Assembly: GCA_905221605.1 (NCBI GenBank)
Contig: CAJNDS010000080.1
Location: 95,001 to 159,000, forward strand
Source: Symbiodinium natans
Taxonomy: Eukaryota > Sar > Dinophyceae > Suessiales > Symbiodiniaceae
Direction: 5' to 3'
Length of the DNA: 64,000 bases
Part shown: positions 11,564 to 18,529 of the stretch, one piece after another
How positions within the stretch are numbered: position 1 is the stretch's first letter
Layout: each line of letters opens with the position of its first letter
Translations under genes and position numbers: made by a program
Notes under the pieces: model-generated
Databases searched by the model: none
Seen by the model: the letters and a program-made list of their open reading frames with translations, nothing else
What the model was told of the DNA's origin: nothing

Positions 11564-14500
11564 AAAAGAAAAAAAGGATCCTTGAGGAGCCCGTGTCGAT
11601 GATGCCCCGGCATCCATCTTTGCAGGAGTCCACAGTGACCTTATAGGAGACTCGGGTAAGGGCGAAGGAAGGTTTGAGGGTTGAGGGTTGAGGGTTGAGG
11701 GTGTAGGGTGTAGGGTTTAGGGCCAAGGAGAGGGTTTAGGGTTCAGGGTTTAGGGCTAAGGAGAGGGTTTAGGGTACAGGGTCTAGGGCTGAGGAGAGGG
11801 CTTAGTAGGGTTTAGGGTTCAGCTGCTTAGGGGGCTATAGGGGGGGGGTTAGGGGATTGAGGAGGTTTAGGGGGTTTAAGGGGTTTAGGGTTCGGGTGGG
11901 CAGGAGACAGTGGGCTTAGGGTAAGGTCTTAAGGGGAAGGAGTAGGGTTTGGGGTTTGGGGTTTGGGGTTTGGGGTTTGGGGTTTAGGGTTTAGGGTTTA
12001 GGGTTTAGGGTTTAGGGTTTAGGGTTTAGGGTTTAGGGTTTAGGCGCAAGCAAGCAGCGCAAGCCTTAAGGGCGGGATCTGGGGGGGCGGGGGGGGGAGG
12101 GGAGCAAGCAGATCGCTTCTTCAGGTATGACCCGTGGCAAAGTCATGCCATGATCAGAAGCTTCCAAGCGTGATTCGGGAATCTCACCCTAATAACCCTA
12201 AACCCTAAAGAACCTCTACAAACCCTAAAACTAAACCCTGAAACCCTAAATCCTAAAACCCAAAAAAGACCCGAAAAGCCCCTCAAAGCCCCTAAACCCC
12301 AAGACCCTGTCAAGTGGCATTTCCCAGGCGGACGCTCTGGATTGCCACCTCCCAGAATCCATCCTCAAGCAAGCTTCCGGCCAACTGGGCGTTTAGGGGT
12401 TGAAGGTTTAGGGTTTAAGGTTTAAGGTTTAGGGTTCAGGGTTTAGGGTTTTGGGTTTCCGAGATTCGGGGTCAATTAGAGGCCTCATTGTAAGGGGATC
12501 CGACTATTTGGGTATTTATATTGGGGGTCCCCTGTTTCGTAACACCCCCACATTGTGCCCTCACATCCTCTGGACCCCATTAGTACCCTAAGCCCTCAAC
12601 CCGAAACCCTGCACCCTAAACCCTAAACCCTAAACCCTAAACCCTAAGCCCTAAACCCTAAACCCTAAACCCTAAACCCTGCCGGCTCCTTGCGAAGACA
12701 TCCCTAAATTCTAAGCCCTGGCCCAGCTGCATCCGGGTGGAGCACTGGGAACCACTTCAGCTCCTCCATGGCTGTGCCCCGTAGTGAAGCTTCCGGGAGT
12801 GAGGGTTTAGGGTTTCGGGTTTAGGGTTTAGGGCTTAGGGTTTAGGGCTAGGGTTTAGGGTGTAGGGTTTAGAGTTTGGGGTTCGGGGTTTAGGGTTTAG
12901 GGTTTCAGGAGCGCAAGGGGCGCGACTTCATGGCTGTGTAGTTTGTGGTGAAGGAAATAGGGAAATCGTCCCTGTGGGGAGATATATAAGGTGCCTAACA
13001 TAGGGGTCATATAGGGGCCATAAGGGAATGATTACTGATCGTATTCCCTTATGGCCCCAAAAAATTACACTAGAACAGGCCCCCCCAAACCCCTATTCTA
13101 AGCATTCAGGTTTAGAGTTTAGGGTTAGGGTTTAGGGTTTAGGGTTTTGGGGTTCCAACGGATCTTTGGGGTTTAGGGATTCTAGGGCTTTGGTTTTCAA
13201 ATTCCTTCCTTGCGAAGAGCCGGTAAGTAAACACTAAACCCCAAGCCCCATAAACCCTAAACCCAATAAACCCTACACCATATACATAACCCTGAACCCT
13301 ATAATTACACCCTAAACCCCGAACTCCAAACCCCGGTGTTCCTCCGCCAGTCGAGAGGAGTCATGGCCACCGAAATAGATCTCACCCGACTGGGCGCCAA
13401 AGGACCTGAATTGGAGGTTGTTGGGGTTTGGGGTTTGGGGTTTGGGGTTTAGGGTTTAGGGTTTAGGGTTTAGGGTTTATGGTTTAGGGTTTAGGGAAGC
13501 GCAGCCAAGGGGCAGACCGAATTGCGGAAGCATCGATGGGTTGGTCTCCTTTGTGGGCTGGGCTCTGAGGCGTACGGGGGACCCCTGAAGAAGGGTCGGG
13601 GCATCTGGAAGTCGAACGGAACCTACACCCGAAACCCTAAACCCCAAGCCCTAAGCCCTAAGCCCAAAATTTCGACCCTAAACCCTAAACCCTAAAACCA
13701 AAATTTGAACCCTAAACCCTAAACCCAAAATTTGATCCCAAAACCAAACCCCAAACCCCAAACCCAAAGACCAGGACCTGCGACTGGCGCAGGGCTTGAG
13801 ATTGCCGGGGTGAGCACAAGTGGCTCCACTATAAGCCCTACACCCAAACCCTAAACCCTAAACCCTCACCCTGACTTATGGTCCCAATTTGGGTACCCCA
13901 AATAAGAAGGGCCACCTGTTTTAAGGACCCCAAAAGGGACCCTAATGCAGAGAAGTGACCAGTGAAGTTATCAGCCCGAAGCCCTAAGCCCGAAACACAT
14001 TTCAGTCTCAGTTTGTGGGCCCAAGGGTGGCCAAGCGACCATCAGCCGGTTGAAGAACACGCAGCCCGTTCCGGAGGAAAGGCCTGCTGCGTTTTCGGGC
14101 TCAGGGTTTGGGGCTTCGAGCTTAGGGTTCAGCATTCAGAAATTTAAGGTCTTAGGCTTAGGGCTTAGCCGAGTTGGGGGGAGGTAGCGGAGTGCTGTTT
14201 CAACCCTAAATCCTGAAACCCGAAGCTCTCTGCCCAGAACCCTACACCCTGAACCCTAAACCCAGACTCCACAAACTCCAAATCCTCTGCACCCGCAAGC
14301 ACTGACAGCAATCGCTGGCGCCTGCCATGCTGAGCCCAAGCATACCATCATAGGGCCTTTGCAAGTCAGGCAGACAGGGGCTTCGGGGTTTGCGGGGTAT
14401 ACGGTTTTGTGCTTTCGGCTTCAGGATTTAAAGGGTCTAGGGCTTAGGCCTTCGAGGGAATGTGCTTTCGGAGATTTAGGGCTTTTTCAGGGGGTTTAGG

Positions 14501-17257
14501 GTTTAGAGCTTAGGGTTTAGGGTTTATAGGGTTTAGGGTTTAGGGCTTCTAAACATCGAGCGGCATGGCATCGAAGAGCTCGTCGTCCATCTTCACCTGG
14601 CATGCGCTTTTGTGCGAACGCCGAGCCACTGGACCCAAGAGAAACCTAGGAATAACATGGGCATGGGTTGTAGGGTTTAGGGTTTAGGGTTTTGGGTTTA
14701 GGGCTACTAGACAGAAGAGCCCAAGAGTAACCTAGGAATAAAAGGGTGCCCTTCTGGCTTAAGGGTACAAAGAGAACCTGAACCCTAAACAAAGGGAGTA
14801 AGGGCCTACTCCTGGTCCTACAGGCCCGCCATGTCAAGTATGGCATTCATCTGCAAGCTGTTTGCTGTTGGCAGCCTTTTGTCTACCTGGTCTGATCCTA
14901 TACCCTAAACCCTAAACCCTGAACCCTAAACCCTGAACCCTAAACCCTAAACCCTATCAAGCCTCAAACGCTTCAGTGGCAGGCGCCTGCCCTACGGAGC
15001 TGCCAATGCTCACCTAGAACCCTAAACCCTCGCAGATGAGCTCTAAACGACACAACTCAACCACCCCTTGCAGAGTCATCTGCAACTTGGGATGTTCACC
15101 CTTCTACGAACAGCTCCTTTTTTTAGGGACTATAGTAGAGGGGTACTAGAATCCCTGTTAAGGACTGTTGAGTTAGTATAAGGGGGAACATCCCCATCTG
15201 CAACAATGATGCCTCCTCCACCCCCCAAACCCCAGCCCCCCCCCCCCCCCCCCCCCCCCAGTTTCAACAGAAAAACAACACACAATCCTGCAACTTTTCA
15301 GTTCCACTGAAGACAGGCTGATGCCGTCTCAACATCTCACCCTAAACCCTAAACCCCAAACCCCAAACCCCAAACCCTAAACCCTAAACCCTAAACCCTA
15401 AACCCTAAACCCTAAACCCTAAACCCATCCACAAACTCGACGGGGGCCACTGCGGCCATGATGTCGAGATCGGTGCAGACCTGGTGCCCGAACTCCGTGC
15501 CAAGGCAGACATTGTCATGCACCAGGACCTGCAAGGGTTTAGGGTTTAGGGTTTAGGGTTTAGGGTTTAAGGTTTAAGGTCTAGGAGGAAAAAGCCTGAA
15601 CCCTAGAAGCCTTTCAAACCCTAAGCAAACCTTAAATACACCCGACATAGAGCCTAAGTAAGCTAAAGCTAAAACCCAAAACAAACCCGACATAAACCCT
15701 AAACATACCCACGAAAACTTACTACACCCTAAACCCTAAACCCTAAACCCTAAACCCTAAACCCTAAACCCTAAACCCTAAACCCTAAACCCTAAACCCT
15801 AAACCCTAAACCCTAAACCCTAAACCCTAAACCCTCCAGCAGAGATCGCTGGAATTCGAAGCACGGAGAACTTCCTTCTGCGCGCCCAGGTACTGCTCGG
15901 GCCGCTCCCTCGCCAAGATCGGCCTGCAACGAAGCCCTACAAGCCCTAAACTAGGGTTTAGGGTTTAGGGTTTAGGGTTTAGGGTTTAGGGTTTAGGGTT
16001 TAGGGTTTAGGGTTTAGGGTTTAGGGTTTAGGGTTTAGGGTTTCAGGTTTAGGAGGTGGCAAATATTTAGGGGTTGCAGCAGGCGCTGTGGCAGACGCCG
16101 ACTGAACCAGGGGAAAGGATGCTGGCTGCCGCGCCTGAGTGAACTCCACGGTCACCGCATCCCTCATGGTCTTGCCTCCGCAGAAGACCGCTGAGAAGAC
16201 ATTCCTGAAAGCCTAAACCCTAAACCCTAAACCCTAAACCCTAAACCCTAAACCCTACACCCTAAACCCTAAACCCCTATACCCTAAACCTCAGTTACTG
16301 AGGTTGAATGGCCAGAATCATGACTATAGGGCAACCCCCGCCCTCCCCCCCATAATTACGCTTGCGGTTCTGAGCTGGAGTCATGGCCCGAACACATGGC
16401 AGCTGTACAGACTTTCTCCCAGCCGAAGCCCCTCAAAAAGGTTTTAGGGTTTAGGGTTTAGGGTTTAGGGCTAGGGTTTAGGGCTTTGGGTGCCTATAAA
16501 CCGAAGGAGCGGTGCCTTTGACCAGGCGCTGGCCCTCCTTCACGGGCTTGCCGTTGGCGTTGACGTCCACGGCCGTGGTGGAGTGGAAGGGCGAGTAGCT
16601 CTTGTGCTTCCTGCACGGCAGATGTTCGAAGTCCCTAAACCCTAAACCCTAAACCCTAAACCCTAAACCCTAAACCCTAAACCCTAAACCCTAAGCCCTA
16701 AACCCTAAACCCTAAACCCTAAACCCTTCCACCCCCCCTAAGAAAGGAATCCGAAACCCGGATGAGGGATCCTCTTTGAGCAGGGTCCTGTGACAATCCG
16801 ATTCCGGTAGAGGGGGTCGTGCGATAGAAGTTTGGGGTCTCGTGTACTTTAAGGTTGAGTGTTCAACCCTAAACCCTAAAACTCCAAACCCTAACCCCTA
16901 AACCCCAAAACCTAAACCCTAGCCCGAAACCCTAAACCCTGGAACCCCCCCCCCCCAAAGGACCCGAGTTTAGGGAGTGTACTTGCGCCATCGTGGTCGC
17001 GGCTAGGCCGTCGGAGCCCCTAAACTTCAGACCCTGCTTGAACCCTACACCCTACACCCTACACCCTACACCCTACACCCTAAACCCGGAACCCTAAACC
17101 CTAAACCCTAAACCCTAAACCCTAAACCCTAAACCCTAAACCCTAAACCCTAAACCCTAAACCCTGAACCCAAGGAGAGCCTGCAGGCGCGACTGGGGCA
17201 GGCGGAGTGGGGAACGAGCAGGTGGCCGGACGCGGTGTCGAAAAGAACTTGGAGCTC
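8269..17257 (-). CDS. Pepsin-family (A1) aspartic protease, 17-exon gene span
   Basis: The product is an aspartic endopeptidase of the pepsin/cathepsin D type, which uses two Asp residues to activate water for peptide hydrolysis. Reading the minus strand downward, short exons give the family's landmarks in the right order: VLFDTASGHLLVP (first catalytic Asp, with DTAS in place of the usual DTGS), HSACPSRAC, RDAVTVEFTQ, HDNVCLG, CTDLDIMAA, PYDGMLGLSMAG, GEIYFGGHDSSRL, ELKWFPVLHPD, GFWEVAIQSVRLGNAT, CKDGCRGIIDTGSSR (second catalytic Asp), PELEFDLGDMKLKL, RVEDYV, GVYAFGETVLRR and YYAAFDWQDKRIGSLA before TGA. The visible coding part is about 360 residues, normal for the mature enzyme. The propeptide is not resolved; a signal peptide may lie near 21.0 kb. 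Introns run from about 0.16 to 1.07 kb, mostly carry TTTAGGG arrays, and use GC or GT donors with AG|G acceptors. One short exon near 11.0-11.5 kb and the exact joins around 9.0-9.6 kb are unresolved. Family assignment is secure; activity with DTAS is inferred. Confidence 0.88.
8376..8442 (+). repeat. GT microsatellite in the last protease intron
   Basis: About 22 GT units, then GTCTCT interruptions. Confidence 0.93.
8486..8529 (-). CDS. A1 protease penultimate exon
   Basis: Encodes EYHGVYAFGETVLR, the counterpart of the VFILGDxFLRxYY block before the C-terminus. The donor CAG|GC, phase 2, gives an Arg codon at the join and a continuous VLRRYYAAFDW. The start could be one codon later (two tandem AGs). 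Confidence 0.82.
8880..8951 (-). repeat. Telomere-type array in a protease intron
   Basis: About 10 units. The protease exon ending at 8954 runs straight into it through the donor GTAGGG. Confidence 0.95.
8954..9035 (-). CDS. A1 protease exon: PEDYV block
   Basis: Encodes LRVEDYVTGSDCAPQLGSLE then LDPKELG, matching the family's L-x-P-E-D-Y-V...C block. The acceptor CCCAG|G and donor GGC|GTAGGG both lie within telomere-type arrays. Confidence 0.82.
9038..9165 (+). repeat. Telomere-type array in a protease intron
   Basis: Heptamers, then TTTGGGG/TTTGGTG variants. It ends at the acceptor of the protease exon at 9035. Confidence 0.95.
9553..9600 (-). CDS. A1 protease exon: PELEFDLG block
   Basis: Encodes PELEFDLGDMKLKLP, the counterpart of the family's LPDLxFxLGGxxxxL strand. 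The acceptor is TTGGCAG|G. The apparent donor CCCG|GTTTAGGG lies in a telomere-type array, but its phase does not fit the next A1 exon. Ending one or two codons earlier, within the GCTG shared by both exon edges, restores the frame. Confidence 0.75.
9634..9747 (+). repeat. Telomere-type array in a protease intron
   Basis: Pure TTTAGGG followed by TTTGGGG variants. Confidence 0.95.
9912..10098 (+). repeat. Long telomere-type array in a protease intron
   Basis: About 26 units, almost pure. Confidence 0.95.
10665..10721 (-). CDS. A1 protease exon after the second active site
   Basis: Encodes ALQAALSHAQPLVGGGCQ, the variable helix and Cys that follow the second active site in this family. The acceptor is ATGCAG|A. 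The donor AAG|GC, phase 1, joins the next exon to read GCQGPELEFDL. Confidence 0.68.
11071..11193 (-). repeat. Telomere-type array
   Basis: CCCTAAA with CCCTAAC and CCCTACA variants, inside the protease gene span. Confidence 0.93.
11461..11496. repeat. Perfect-stem hairpin
   Basis: TTGGGCCTTGCCCA and TGGGCAAGGCCCAA form a 14-bp stem with a short loop, inside the protease gene span. Confidence 0.85.
11581..11650 (-). CDS. A1 protease exon 11: second active site
   Basis: Encodes SYKVTVDSCKDGCRGIIDTG then SS and the first two bases of an Arg codon. This holds the second catalytic Asp (DTGSS) and its preceding Cys loop. The acceptor is CCCGAG|T. The donor AAG|GA leads into a run of T on this strand. 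The join to the next coding block at 10.72 kb is not phase-consistent, so a short exon is probably missing between them. Confidence 0.83.
11944..12044 (+). repeat. Telomere-type array
   Basis: A TTTGGGG block followed by pure TTTAGGG, inside the protease gene span. Confidence 0.95.
12312..12363 (-). CDS. A1 protease exon 10 (GFWEVAI block)
   Basis: Encodes DGFWEVAIQSVRLGNAT, the counterpart of GYWQVAIKSVRVGN in relatives. The acceptor is TTGAG|G. An in-frame TGA directly follows, so the exon must end here. The donor would be of the GA type (T|GACAGG), and the phase agrees with exon 11. Confidence 0.8.
12615..12679 (-). repeat. Telomere-type array in a protease intron
   Basis: About 9 units. 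Confidence 0.93.
12731..12771 (-). CDS. A1 protease exon 9 (WVPV-type block)
   Basis: Encodes MEELKWFPVLHPD, matching the family's L-x-W-x-PV motif. The acceptor is GCACAG|CC. The donor GAT|GC was chosen from phase and alignment; the frame stays open a little further. Confidence 0.78.
12801..12907 (+). repeat. Telomere-type array in a protease intron
   Basis: Degenerate TTTAGGG units. Confidence 0.9.
13332..13405 (-). CDS. A1 protease exon 8 (GEIYFGGHD block)
   Basis: Encodes SFGAQSGEIYFGGHDSSRLA and EEHR. GEIYFGGHD is the counterpart of the family's GELTFGGVD. The acceptor AATTCAG|G is preceded by a pyrimidine-containing tract. The donor G|GTTTGG, phase 1, joins exon 9. Confidence 0.82.
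13990..14083 (-). CDS. A1 protease exon 7
   Basis: Encodes LSSGTGCVFFNRLM and, further on, TETEMCF. The acceptor is GCAG|GCC. The donor GG|GC joins exon 8 to give MCFGSFGAQSGEIYFGG, which resembles the FSLCFG...G-x-FG pattern of many A1 proteases. The middle of this exon is less conserved. Confidence 0.68.
14316..14356 (-). CDS. A1 protease exon 6 (FDGILGLG-type block)
   Basis: Encodes PYDGMLGLSMAGA after the acceptor CAAAG|G, the counterpart of the family's FDGILGLG motif. The phase fits exon 5. The donor GCCA|GC, phase 1, was chosen because it joins exon 7 in frame. The open frame continues to 14293, so the 3' end is approximate. The 1-kb intron upstream contains two MITE-like elements and several islands with acceptor-like ends. 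Confidence 0.78.
14549..14596 (-). CDS. Short exon-like island inside a protease intron
   Basis: After the acceptor GCGCATGCCAG|G, the frame VKMDDELFDAMPLDV ends in a TAG that is itself part of GTTTAG. It lies in the large intron between protease exons 5 and 6, where the family alignment leaves no room for it. It may be an alternative or decoy exon. Confidence 0.3.
   Translation of the reverse strand: MKMDDELFDAMPLDV
14706..14820 (+). mobile_element. MITE-like element, family CTAGACCCAAGAG, in a protease intron
   Basis: Ends CTAGACAGAAGAG and CTCCTGGTCCTA; a partial copy lies 70 bp away at about 14631. Confidence 0.68.
15028..15079 (-). CDS. Short exon-like island inside a protease intron
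   Basis: After the acceptor AAGTTGCAG, the frame MTLQGVVELCRLELICE is the only open one. A 14-nt GT-AG interval of telomere-like sequence (15014-15027) follows. It lies within the intron between protease exons 5 and 6 and borders a MITE-like element. Status unknown. Confidence 0.3.
15089..15194 (+). mobile_element. MITE-like element, family ACTAACAGTCC, in a protease intron
   Basis: Ends GGGATGTTC... and ...GAACATCCCC are inverted, with inner AACAG/ACTGTT repeats. It lies in the intron between protease exons 5 and 6. Confidence 0.7.
15342..15424 (-). repeat. Telomere-type array forming an intron start
   Basis: About 12 units. The donor of protease exon 5 is the GT of its first GTTTAGGG in the gene's sense. 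Confidence 0.95.
15425..15528 (-). CDS. A1 protease exon 5
   Basis: Minus-strand exon of 34 codons plus two bases encoding VLVHDNVCLG, EFGHQVCTDLDIMAAVAP and VEFVDG. This is the family's VCLG...C-D region. The acceptor is TTGCAG|G. The donor is GG|GTTTAGGG, so the intron starts inside a telomere-type array. Phase 2 matches exon 6. Confidence 0.83.
15725..15835 (-). repeat. Telomere-type array in a protease intron
   Basis: About 16 pure units. Confidence 0.95.
15906..15923 (-). CDS. A1 protease exon 4 (microexon, end approximate)
   Basis: Six codons (ADLGEG) follow the acceptor TTGCAG|G. They bridge VEFTQ to VLVHDNVCLG exactly as the family requires. The 3' end is set by the need to join exon 5 in phase 0, and its donor GGA|GC is weak. 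A different frame of the same island is open for longer but breaks the family alignment. Confidence 0.6.
15954..16042 (+). repeat. Telomere-type array in a protease intron
   Basis: About 12 pure units, opposite in orientation to the array on the far side of the microexon. Confidence 0.95.
16135..16204 (-). CDS. A1 protease exon 3
   Basis: Minus-strand exon of 23 codons encoding NVFSAVFCGGKTMRDAVTVE then FTQ. The RDAVTVEF block corresponds to the family strand before the flap region. The acceptor is TTTCAG|G, immediately after a telomere-type array. The donor is CAG|GC, phase 0. Confidence 0.8.
16213..16290 (-). repeat. Telomere-type array in a protease intron
   Basis: About 11 units, ending 9 bp from the acceptor of exon 3. 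Confidence 0.95.
16494..16610 (-). CDS. A1 protease exon 2
   Basis: Minus-strand exon of 38 codons encoding KHKSYSPFHSTTAVDVNANG then KPVKEGQRLVKGTAPSVY. The Cys-x-x-His-x-x-Tyr-x-x-x-x-Ser context is typical of alveolate A1 enzymes just after the first active site. The acceptor is GTGCAG|G. The donor reads TATAG|GC, phase 2, and restores an Arg codon at the next exon. Confidence 0.82.
   Translation of the reverse strand, partial: EAQELLALPLHHGRGRQRQRQAREGGPAPGQRHRSFGL
16633..16727 (-). repeat. Telomere-type array in a protease intron
   Basis: About 13 units, 22 bp from the acceptor of exon 2. Confidence 0.95.
17042..17170 (-). repeat. Telomere-type array in a protease intron
   Basis: A CCCTACA block, then pure CCCTAAA. 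Confidence 0.95.
17181..17257 (-). CDS. A1 protease exon 1 seen: first active site
   Basis: Minus-strand exon of 25 codons plus two bases. It encodes ELQVLFDTASGHLLVP followed by HSACPSRAC, matching the family block around the first catalytic Asp and the first disulphide loop. The acceptor CCAG|G lies directly against a 264-bp telomere-type array, which reads as CCCTAAA in the gene's sense. The donor is CAG|GC, phase 2, and it joins in frame to the next exon to make ACRKHKSY. The enzyme normally has DTGS here; the Gly-to-Ala change also occurs in some plant A1 proteins. Confidence 0.85.
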
Positions 17258-17262
17258 CTGGT

Positions 17263-17526
17263 TTGGGTTTAGGGTTTAGGGTTTAGGGTTTAGGGTTTAG
17301 GGTTTAGGGTTTAGGGTTTAGGGTTAGGTTTAGGGTTTAGGGTTTAGGGTTTAGGGTTTAGGGTTTAGGGTTTAGGGTTTAGGGTTTAGGGTTTAGGGTT
17401 TAGGGTTTAGGGTTTAGGGTTTAGGGTTTAGGTTAGGGTTTAGGGTTTAGGGTTTAGGGTTTAGGGTTTAGGGTTTAGGGTTTAGGGTTTAGGGTTTAGG
17501 GTTTAGGGTTTAGGGTTTAGGGTTTA
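17263..17526 (+). repeat. Longest pure telomere-type array
   Basis: About 37 units with two 6-bp slips. It touches the acceptor of the first active-site exon of the protease. Confidence 0.96.
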
Positions 17527-18415
17527 TGTAGGCTTTAGGGTTTAGGGTTTGGGGTTTAGGGTTTAGGGTTTAAGGTTTAGGGTCTAGAGTCTAGGGTCTA
17601 GGGTTTAGGGTTTAGGATAACGGGCTGAGGGTTTAGGGCTTAGAGATATGAGTTTAGGGTTCAGGGTTTAGGGTTTATAGAGTTATAAGGGTTTGGGTTG
17701 GGAGCTCGTGGAGCTACGGAATTTTGAAGGCCTTTTTGGGGGGAAGGGGGGCTTTTCGTGTTGTTAAAGGTTTTTTGGAGGTGTTCATAGGGTTTATAAG
17801 GTGAAGGGTTTGGAGCTCCTGGTTTGTTTAGGGTTTCGAAGGCTGTTTTTCCACTGTCTTCGAATAAAATTGGGTTCTTTGAGGGTTCGTAGCGTGTTTA
17901 GGGCTTTTAAGGTTTTTGTTGGGCTCTTTCAGGGTTTTAGGGTTTAGGGTTTGTATGGTTTCAAGGGTGTAGGGTTTGGGGTTTCCAGGGTTTAGGGTTT
18001 CTAGAGTTTGAAGAGGGAAATTATAACGGCGAAATCGTGGGACAGGCACGTGACTTTTCGGGCTGCGTACAGCAACCCTTAAGCCCCCAAACCCTTAAGC
18101 CCCTATAAACCTAAACCCTAAACCCTATACCATAACCCTAAACCCTAAACCCTAAACCCTAAACCCTAAGCCCTAAACCCAGCAGGGCTTCTCTCAACTC
18201 AAGCCTACAACCCTGCAAAAAACAAAACACTGAGCAGAAGCTCCTGTGGAGCTGGCTGGCCCAGTGCCAGCCTTGGAGCATCTTAGGGTTAAGGGGTTTG
18301 GAGTTAAGGGTTAAGGGCTAACCCTAAACCCTAAACCCTAAACCCTAAACCCTAAACCCTAAACCCTAAACCCTAAACCCTGAATTTAGGGCTTTGGGTT
18401 TAGGGATCTGCTCAC

Positions 18416-18524
18416 GGCGTGAGATTTGCAAGGTTAAGAGCCAAGGGCTTGGGGCTTCTAGAAGGACACCGGCGCTCGACCGATGAACCATGAGCTCTTC
18501 AAGACTCTTCGATGACTTGGTGAC
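18416..18524 (-). CDS. Candidate exon, possibly aspartic-protease propeptide
   Basis: A minus-strand frame of 36 codons (starting VTKSSKSLEELMVHRSSAGV) is bounded by the acceptor GTTTAG|G, at the edge of a telomere-type array, and the donor GCC|GTGAGC. It is not recognised by sequence. Its strand and place just upstream of the protease exons make a propeptide plausible but unproven. Confidence 0.4.
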
Positions 18525-18529
18525 CTAAA

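Noticed and set aside
12328-12390. Plus-strand frame ADALDCHLPESILKQ with good-looking splice sites
   Set aside because: The same bases on the minus strand encode the GFWEVAIQSVRLGNAT block of the protease, which is anchored by homology. A caution against strand calls from open frames alone.
15836-15905. Minus frame PILARERPEQYLGAQKEVL as a protease exon
   Set aside because: The family alignment needs only ADLGEG from this island in another frame; the longer frame would insert residues between VEFTQ and VLVHDN.
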